Shown piece after piece: positions 7,108-10,712 of a stretch of 10,712 nucleotides of DNA (within the stretch, counting starts at the first letter, position 1; every line of letters begins with the position of its first letter). The translations under genes and the position numbers were made by a program. The DNA comes from JBBDRX01 sp040905245 (GTDB lineage: Bacteria > Bacteroidota > Rhodothermia > Balneolales > Balneolaceae), in the NCBI GenBank assembly GCA_040905245.1, contig JBBDRX010000017.1:1-10712 (forward strand), in the 5' to 3' direction. The notes beneath the pieces were generated by a model, which was not told the DNA's origin, did not search any database, and worked only from the letters and a program-made list of their open reading frames with translations.

Positions 7108-7275
7108 GAAAGACTGTTTATCCTGCTGGATGAACCATTTGTGGAGGCCGGAATCTATCGAAGGCGATTTCAGAGCAGAGATCTTGCCAGTGGTGTTTAT
7201 TTCTATCGAATGGCTGCGAGGGGAGAGAATGGCAGCCAGTTTATGAAAGTAAAGCAGATGACCCTTATACGGTAG
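7108..7275 (+). pseudogene. Stranded C-terminal half of a type IX secretion sorting domain
   Basis: In the frame ending at TAG 7273-7275 the sequence reads ERLFILLDEPFVEAGIYR, then RRFQSRDLASGVYFYRM, then AARGENGSQFMKVKQMTLIR and stop. This is the C-terminal half of the Por/type IX sorting domain (family pattern: LLDE, then AGxYxxxFDASxLASGVYFYRL, then a kinked strand, then KMxLIK and end). The upstream half of the domain, and the secreted protein that should precede it, are missing. The frame runs back into the ankyrin gene in a different phase and has no sensible start. It therefore looks like the 3' remnant of a deleted secreted-protein gene, left when the ankyrin gene or its surroundings arrived. 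A frameshifted fusion with the ankyrin protein is unlikely, because that protein has no signal peptide. Confidence 0.72.
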
Positions 7276-7419
7276 ATAACAGACCATGAGCTACTCGATT
7301 CCGTTTAATTTATGAGTCCTTGGAAAGAATGGATTGAATCATAAATAAACGTTATTTTTCATCCCTGTTTACTAAGGCGGCTTTCGTTCTAATCTGAATT
7401 GAATAAGGGAAAAAAGGAT
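7276..7419 (+). promoter_or_regulatory. Leader region of the GAPDH gene
   Basis: There is no gene in this stretch. It should contain the GAPDH promoter. The best -7-like match is TATTTTTC (7353-7360), which differs from TAnnTTTG only at the last base, with an ATTG at 7333-7336 upstream. Close to the gene, AGGGA at 7406-7410 is a plausible ribosome-binding site for ATG 7420. Confidence 0.25.
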
Positions 7420-8418
7420 ATGTCCAAAATAAAAGTTGGTATCAATGGATTTGGCCGAATTGGAAGACTTGTTGCCCGATCCGTTTTACTGTATCAAAAA
7501 GATGCGATTGAAATTGTTGGTGTGAACGATCTGACCGATGCTCACACGCTTGCACACCTCTTCAAATATGATTCTGTACACGGAACCTGGCCGGGGGACG
7601 TGAAAGCTGAAGGGGAGAATTTGGTCATCGATGGGATGAAGATCGCTATTTCGGCTGAACGGGATCCCTCCAACCTGAAATGGGGACAACTGGGTGCCGA
7701 AGTGGTTGTGGAGTCGACCGGAATTTTCAGAGATGATAAAACGGCTTCCAAGCATCTTGATGCCGGAGCGAAAAAAGTGATCATCTCTGCACCTGGGAAA
7801 GGCGACATCAAGACCATTGTGATCGGGGTGAATGATCAGGAGATTGACGACAGTTACCAGATCTATTCGAACGCAAGCTGCACAACCAACTGTCTGGCTC
7901 CGATGGTAAAGATTTTGGACGAAGCATTCGGTATTGAAAAAGGGTTCATGACAACGGTTCATGCCTACACGGGTGATCAACAGATTGTTGATGGCCCGCA
8001 CAAAGATCTTCGTCGTGCCAGAGCTGCAGCGCATAACATTATTCCCACTACAACAGGAGCCGCGGCTGCCGTTGGGCTGGTGTTGCCGCACCTGAACGGA
8101 AAGCTCGATGGTGGTGCGGTTCGGGTACCTGTACCTGCAGGATCCCTTACGGATTTTACGGCTGTTGTTAAAAAGGATGTTACAGAGGCGGAGGTTCATG
8201 AAGCCTTTAAAAAAGCAGCAAGTGGCCCGATGAAGGGTATTTTGGAGTACTCTGAACAGGAGTTGGTCTCTACAGACATCCTTGGTAACCCGCACTCCTG
8301 TATCTTCGACAGCGGATTGACCAAGGTAGATGGCAATCTGGTGAAAGTGATCGGCTGGTACGACAATGAAGCCGGATACTCCGCCAGAACGGCTGAACTG
8401 ATTGCTAAAATTGTCTGA
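7420..8418 (+). CDS. gap: Glyceraldehyde-3-phosphate dehydrogenase, type I
   Basis: The protein has 332 residues, full length. It oxidises glyceraldehyde-3-phosphate to 1,3-bisphosphoglycerate in glycolysis, or runs the reverse in gluconeogenesis. The Rossmann motif is VGINGFGRIGRLVAR (6-20). The active-site motif is SNASCTTNCLAP, with nucleophile C154, and the catalytic base is H181 (TTVHAYTGDQ). NDLTD (36-40) places an Asp followed by Leu at the adenosine-ribose position, as in NAD-dependent enzymes. The C-terminal WYDNEAGYS (313-321) is intact. I chose ATG 7420; an in-frame TTG at 7399 would add seven residues (MNKGKKD) without family support. It is preceded by a 326-nt gap holding a pseudogene remnant, so it likely has its own promoter and is single. 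Confidence 0.97.
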   Translation: MSKIKVGINGFGRIGRLVARSVLLYQKDAIEIVGVNDLTDAHTLAHLFKYDSVHGTWPGDVKAEGENLVIDGMKIAISAERDPSNLKWGQLGAEVVVESTGIFRDDKTASKHLDAGAKKVIISAPGKGDIKTIVIGVNDQEIDDSYQIYSNASCTTNCLAPMVKILDEAFGIEKGFMTTVHAYTGDQQIVDGPHKDLRRARAAAHNIIPTTTGAAAAVGLVLPHLNGKLDGGAVRVPVPAGSLTDFTAVVKKDVTEAEVHEAFKKAASGPMKGILEYSEQELVSTDILGNPHSCIFDSGLTKVDGNLVKVIGWYDNEAGYSARTAELIAKIV

Positions 8419-8456
8419 TAAAGAGCTGTTTTTGAAGAACAGATCTTCTATTTATT

Positions 8457-8526
8457 CAGCCTGAAATTAAGAATGGAGACCCCTTACTTGATCTGAACTT
8501 GATTGTGCGGGGTTGCTTTCAGGCTG
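8457..8526 (+). ncRNA. Candidate structured RNA element between GAPDH and tRNA-Pro
   Basis: CAGCCTGAAA (8457-8466) and TTTCAGGCTG (8517-8526) are exact 10-nt reverse complements. Nested inside, ACCCC (8479-8483) pairs with GGGGT (8509-8513). The terminal loop holds a direct repeat ACTTGAT twice (8486-8492 and 8497-8503), 4 nt apart. No T tract follows, so it is not a standard terminator. It begins 38 nt after the GAPDH stop and ends 5 nt before the tRNA. It may be a 3'-end structure of the GAPDH mRNA, a processing signal, or an unknown RNA. Confidence 0.35.
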
Positions 8527-8531
8527 TAAAT

Positions 8532-8605
8532 CGGGGCGTAGCGCAGCTCGGTAGCGCGCATCGTTCGGGACGATGAGGTCGCAGGTTCAAATCCTGTCGC
8601 CCCGA
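8532..8605 (+). tRNA. tRNA-Pro, anticodon CGG
   Basis: A full cloverleaf can be drawn by hand. The acceptor CGGGGCG (8532-8538) pairs with CGCCCCG (8598-8604), discriminator A8605. The D stem is GCGC/GCGC (8541-8544, 8554-8557). The anticodon stem CATCG/CGATG encloses the loop TTCGGGA, giving anticodon CGG (8566-8568), which reads CCG. The T arm is GCAGG-TTCAAAT-CCTGT with one G-T wobble. CCA is not encoded; the next bases are CTC. Its last 13 nt and 6 nt beyond are duplicated 130 bp downstream. Confidence 0.96.
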
Positions 8606-8645
8606 CTCATCTACAAAAACATTGTTCGTTCTACCTACCGTTTAT

Positions 8646-8661
8646 GTGGATATGTATCCAC
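8646..8661. repeat. Palindrome within the tRNA-flanked segment
   Basis: GTGGATA-TG-TATCCAC has exact 7-nt arms around a 2-nt centre. It could be a recombinase or regulator binding site, or a small hairpin with a 4-nt loop (GTGGAT-ATGT-ATCCAC). Confidence 0.5.
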
Positions 8662-8703
8662 GACCAGGTGATGGAGGATAACATGAGAGGCTTCGAATCG
8701 ATT

Positions 8704-8722
8704 GCGCAGGCAGTGCCTGCGC
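8704..8722. repeat. GC-rich palindrome abutting the second tRNA-end copy
   Basis: GCGCAGGCA-G-TGCCTGCGC has exact 9-nt arms around one base and ends directly against the repeat at 8723. As RNA it would form GCGCAGG/CCTGCGC with a 5-nt loop. It lies between the convergent tRNA and metZ genes, 38 nt past the metZ stop, so it might act as a terminator hairpin, although no T tract follows on either strand. Confidence 0.5.
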
Positions 8723-8759
8723 CCTGTCGCCCCGACTCATCACCCACATTATTACCACA

Positions 8760-9982
8760 TCAACGCAATGCCTGTTCGACATCGGCCAGGATATCGTCTG
8801 GATCTTCGAGCCCCACAGCGATTCGGACAAGCCCTGGTGAGATCCCGACGGCAGCTCTCTCCTCATCACTTAGCTTGGAGTGTGTGGTAGATGCCGGGTG
8901 AGTGACGATGGTTCGTGTATCCCCGAGGTTGGCCGAGCGGGAAAGCATCTGAACGTTGTCGATAAACCGTTTGGCTGCATCGAACCCTCCCTGGATTTCA
9001 ATGCAGACAATTCCTCCACCACGCTTCATCTGTTTCTTGGCAAGTTCTATTTGCGGATGTGAGTCGTGGAATGGGTAAATGACTCTCTCGATCCCTTTCT
9101 GGTCGGAAAGAAAGGTAGCCAGTTTTTCTGCATTGTCGCAGTGCCGGTCCATGCGCACCGGAAGGGTTTCAAGGCTTTTACTGAACATCCAGGCGTTAAA
9201 AGGGGAGAGGGCTGGTCCGGAGTGGCGCGTAAAGGACTGAATCGGGTCAACTAGTTCCTGGTCTCCGACAATCACTCCACCAATTCCCCGGCCCTGGCCG
9301 TCTATGAATTTGGTTGCCGAGTGAACGACCAGGTTCGCACCATAATCCATTGGTTGTTGCAGGTACGGTGTGGCGAAACAGTTGTCTACAATCAGAATCA
9401 AATCGTGAGCCTTTGCCAGCTTCCCTGCCCATTCAAGGTCAATCAACCCCAGTCCCGGATTTGAAGGTGTTTCCAGAAACAGCACTTTGGTGTTCTCCTG
9501 TATCAGGCTTTCCCAGCTGCCGGTATCGGTCACGTCGGCATAGGTGACGNNNNNNNNNNCAGGCTTTCCCAGGAGTCGGTTTTATCCAGGTCTGCATACG
9601 TAAACGAGATGCCCCACTTCGGGAAAATCTGACTCAGGATCTGATGGGTTGAACCGAACAGTGAACGGGCGGCGACAATGTGATTCCCCTGTTCCAGGTG
9701 TGCGGCCAGGGAGGAGAAGACGGCAGCCATTCCAGAGGCTGTGGAAACCCCTGCTTCGGCCTTCTCCAGCAGACACATTTTGCGTATGAATTCGTCGGTA
9801 TTGGGATTCGAATATCGGCTGTAGACATTTCCCTCTATTTCGCTGGCAAAGAGAGCTCTTGCCTGATCCGCTGAATCGAACAGGTAGCTCGAAGTCAGGT
9901 AGATGGGTGTAGAGTGTTCCCGCTCCCTGCTCGTCTCTGTTTGCGTGCGAATTGCGTCTGTTTCAAACTTTTTTCCAGGCAT
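8760..9982 (-). CDS. metZ: O-succinylhomoserine sulfhydrylase, interrupted by an assembly gap
   Basis: This is a PLP enzyme of the Cys/Met metabolism family that converts O-succinylhomoserine (or a related ester) and sulfide to homocysteine for methionine synthesis. The N-terminal part (9982 down to 9560) carries YSRYSNPN (54-61) and SGMAA. The C-terminal part (9548 down to 8760) carries ETPSNP, VDNCF with the PLP-binding Asp (D181), and HSATKFIDGQG with PLP lysine K206. The MetZ-like stretch is SGPALSPFNAWMFSKSLETL. As assembled, 10 N (9550-9559) separate two versions of the same 15 codons and the two halves are in different frames. Removing 56 nt (one version plus the N run) restores one frame of 388 codons, the normal family length. 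The gene is therefore probably intact in the cell. Cystathionine gamma-synthase or an O-acetyl-using enzyme are less likely alternatives. Confidence 0.88.
9504..9604. other. Scaffold gap flanked by two diverged copies of one metZ stretch
   Basis: On the minus strand 9604-9560 encodes FTYADLDKTDSWESL and 9548-9504 encodes VTYADVTDTGSWESL. By hand count, 10 of 15 residues and about 32 of 45 bases agree. Between them lie 10 N (9550-9559). The flanks overlap the same part of one gene but are not identical, so an assembler may have failed to merge them. The simplest reading is two contigs from different genotypes joined by a placeholder gap. Confidence 0.8.
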
Positions 9983-10050
9983 AGTCTACAAGTCGGTTTT
10001 CAGCAGGTTATCTGAAACATTGTGGATTGAAATCGGAAGGGGAGAATGGC

Positions 10051-10082
10051 GGTTGAACCAGCCGGCCCCGGACGGTTCAACC
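10051..10082 (-). terminator. Strong hairpin at the 3' end of the OsmC-family gene
   Basis: GGTTGAACC (10051-10059) and GGTTCAACC (10074-10082) are exact 9-nt reverse complements. The interior holds a further CCGG-CC-CCGG stem. On the minus strand it overlaps the osmC stop codon and lies 68 nt before the metZ start. There is no U tract (the sequence after it reads GCCATTCTCCCC), so it may be an mRNA 3' stabiliser or an attenuator rather than a classic terminator. Confidence 0.45.
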
Positions 10083-10502
10083 CTCTTCATCAAGAATTTC
10101 AAAACTGTGAGTGATCGTGGATCTGGCTTCGAGTGCCTTGGATACAGAGCAGTATTTCCCGACGGAAAGGTCGATGGCTCGCTCTACTTTGGAGGGATCA
10201 AGATCTCCCCTCAATTGAAAATGCATATGTATAGTTTTGTACTCGGACCAGGTCTCCTTTGGCTGACGGTCTCCATCCACTTCCACTTCAATGGTTTTCA
10301 GGTTCTGTCGCTGTTTTTTCAGAATCCCGACGATGTCGATCATGCTGCATCCTCCCGCTGCTGCCAGAAGAAGCTGCATCGGGCTCATACCACCCTCAAG
10401 GCCACCAATAGTTCGTGTCCCATCCATTCGTATGGCGCCACCTTCTTCATTGGTGGCTTCCATGTGGCGTTCGCCTTCAAGTTTTTGAACGGTGATTTTC
10501 AT
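10077..10502 (-). CDS. OsmC/Ohr-family protein
   Basis: The protein has 141 residues, a full-length member. The two redox cysteines of the family are present: C52 in AAAGGCSMIDIV and C118 in SVGKYCSVSKAL. OsmC and Ohr proteins are thiol peroxidases that reduce organic hydroperoxides. The sequence MSPMQLLLAAAGGCSMIDIV is closer to the YhfA/OsmC-like branch, whose substrate is less certain, than to Ohr. It is cytoplasmic, with no signal peptide. The start ATG at 10502 begins MKITVQKLEGERHMEA, a normal family N-terminus. metZ lies 94 nt downstream on the same strand behind a strong hairpin, so co-transcription is possible but not clear. An oxidative-stress link with sulfur metabolism would be inference only. 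Confidence 0.92.
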   Translation of the reverse strand: MKITVQKLEGERHMEATNEEGGAIRMDGTRTIGGLEGGMSPMQLLLAAAGGCSMIDIVGILKKQRQNLKTIEVEVDGDRQPKETWSEYKTIHMHFQLRGDLDPSKVERAIDLSVGKYCSVSKALEARSTITHSFEILDEEG

Positions 10503-10552
10503 AAACGTTCATGAATTGAGTTGACGTCAGATGTAGTTGACAAGGTAAGAAA

Positions 10553-10712
10553 ATGGAAGAGGAAAGCGGAAGGTGTTTGATGTATTCATTGGCGTACACC
10601 CCTGGTTCTGGCCGGAAGAACCGGGCTATATCTGTACGGGTCAAAGAGCAAGGAGTAAAAGGTACATACGCGAGAGATATCCGGCTATTGGCCCAATTCT
10701 CTCCCGTGCATT
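10553..10712 (+). CDS. Weak open frame running off the right edge
   Basis: A frame from ATG 10553 stays open for 53 codons to the edge and is preceded by AAGG at 10542-10545 (7-nt spacing). It begins MEEESGRCLMYSLAY and contains a basic part (GRKNRAISVRVKEQGVKG). I do not recognise it. One minus-strand frame is also open across the same region, so an open frame here is weak evidence. It would be divergent from the OsmC-family gene. Confidence 0.18.
   Translation, partial: MEEESGRCLMYSLAYTPGSGRKNRAISVRVKEQGVKGTYARDIRLLAQFSPVH
10601..10625. repeat. Stem-loop in the right-edge region
   Basis: CCTGGTTCT (10601-10609) pairs with AGAACCGGG (10617-10625) over 9 bp with one T-G wobble and a 7-nt loop GGCCGGA. 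No T tract follows on either strand. Function unknown. Confidence 0.4.

Larger units (their letters stand above)
8593..8741 (+). repeat. 19-nt direct repeat of the tRNA-Pro 3' end (att-like) and enclosed segment
   Basis: CCTGTCGCCCCGACTCATC occurs exactly at 8593-8611 and again at 8723-8741. The first copy is the 3' strand of the T arm and acceptor of tRNA-Pro plus six bases downstream. The second copy is preceded by GCAGG at 8706-8710, which is also the 5' strand of that T arm, but separated by 12 nt instead of the 7-nt loop. A tRNA 3'-end duplication is what tyrosine recombinases leave when an element integrates. The enclosed 111 nt (8612-8722) contain no gene, only two palindromes. Confidence 0.6.

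Noticed and set aside
7399..7419. GAPDH start at TTG 7399
   Set aside because: The family begins close to the VGINGFGRIGR motif. ATG 7420 has AGGGA at 7406-7410 upstream, and the extra seven residues have no support.
7486..8295. 269-codon minus-strand frame inside the GAPDH gene
   Set aside because: Long antisense frames are common opposite codon-biased genes. The composition is not protein-like and no motif is visible.
8419..8450. Terminator directly after GAPDH
   Set aside because: The only stem (CTGTT/AACAG) is 5 bp with no T tract after it; too weak to call.
8612..8722. A second, complete tRNA gene in the segment after tRNA-Pro
   Set aside because: Only the 3' part of a T arm and acceptor strand is present. 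No 5' acceptor, D arm or anticodon arm can be drawn.
9903..10514. 203-codon plus-strand frame over metZ start and the OsmC gene
   Set aside because: The minus strand carries two recognisable enzymes here; this frame is their shadow.
1..10712. CRISPR array, integrase, transposase, toxin-antitoxin or defence genes
   Set aside because: I looked for repeat-spacer series and for recognisable catalytic motifs in all frames of coding size and found none.

Overview
This window looks like a chromosomal housekeeping segment from a Bacteroidota/FCB-type bacterium, possibly from the Balneola/Rhodothermus side (inference). The pointers are a relic of a type IX secretion (Por) C-terminal sorting domain, a TAnnTTTG promoter box just before the stringent-response gene, few clear Shine-Dalgarno sequences, and an outer-membrane barrel protein ending in phenylalanine. 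A run of 10 N at 9550-9559, flanked by two diverged versions of the same coding stretch, suggests a scaffolded and probably metagenomic assembly in which two genotypes were joined.

Layout. 1-265 (minus): start of a secreted protein that runs off the left edge. 266-494: AT-rich divergent promoter region. 495-1486 (plus): a stand-alone receiver-domain response regulator and a small outer-membrane barrel protein, closed by a strong intrinsic terminator at 1510-1542. 1592-3841 (plus): a full-length bifunctional RelA/SpoT enzyme behind its own promoter box. 4025-6282 (plus): a tightly packed cluster of an HU-family protein, ruvX, def and fmt, with junctions of 0 nt, a 1-nt overlap and 9 nt. 6410-7093 (plus): an ankyrin-repeat protein with a very acidic tail. 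7108-7275 (plus): the stranded end of a type IX sorting domain. 7420-8418 (plus): glyceraldehyde-3-phosphate dehydrogenase. 8457-8526: a long-range inverted repeat that could fold as RNA. 8532-8605: tRNA-Pro(CGG), whose 3' end is duplicated at 8723-8741 around a 111-nt segment with two palindromes. 8760-9982 (minus): metZ, interrupted by the assembly gap. 10077-10502 (minus): an OsmC-family protein. 10503-10712: mostly unexplained, with one weak open frame running off the right edge.

How the genes work together. Def and Fmt are the two enzymes of the N-formylmethionine cycle and sit together as in many bacteria. RuvX (rRNA maturation) and HU (nucleoid) are compatible growth-related partners. 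Rel sets (p)ppGpp in response to starvation, MetZ makes homocysteine for methionine, and GAPDH is central glycolysis. OsmC lies upstream of metZ on the same strand, but a strong hairpin separates them.

I see no convincing undescribed multi-gene system. The items most worth a second look are the tRNA 3'-end duplication, the chimeric metZ junction, the type IX sorting relic and the structured element before the tRNA.
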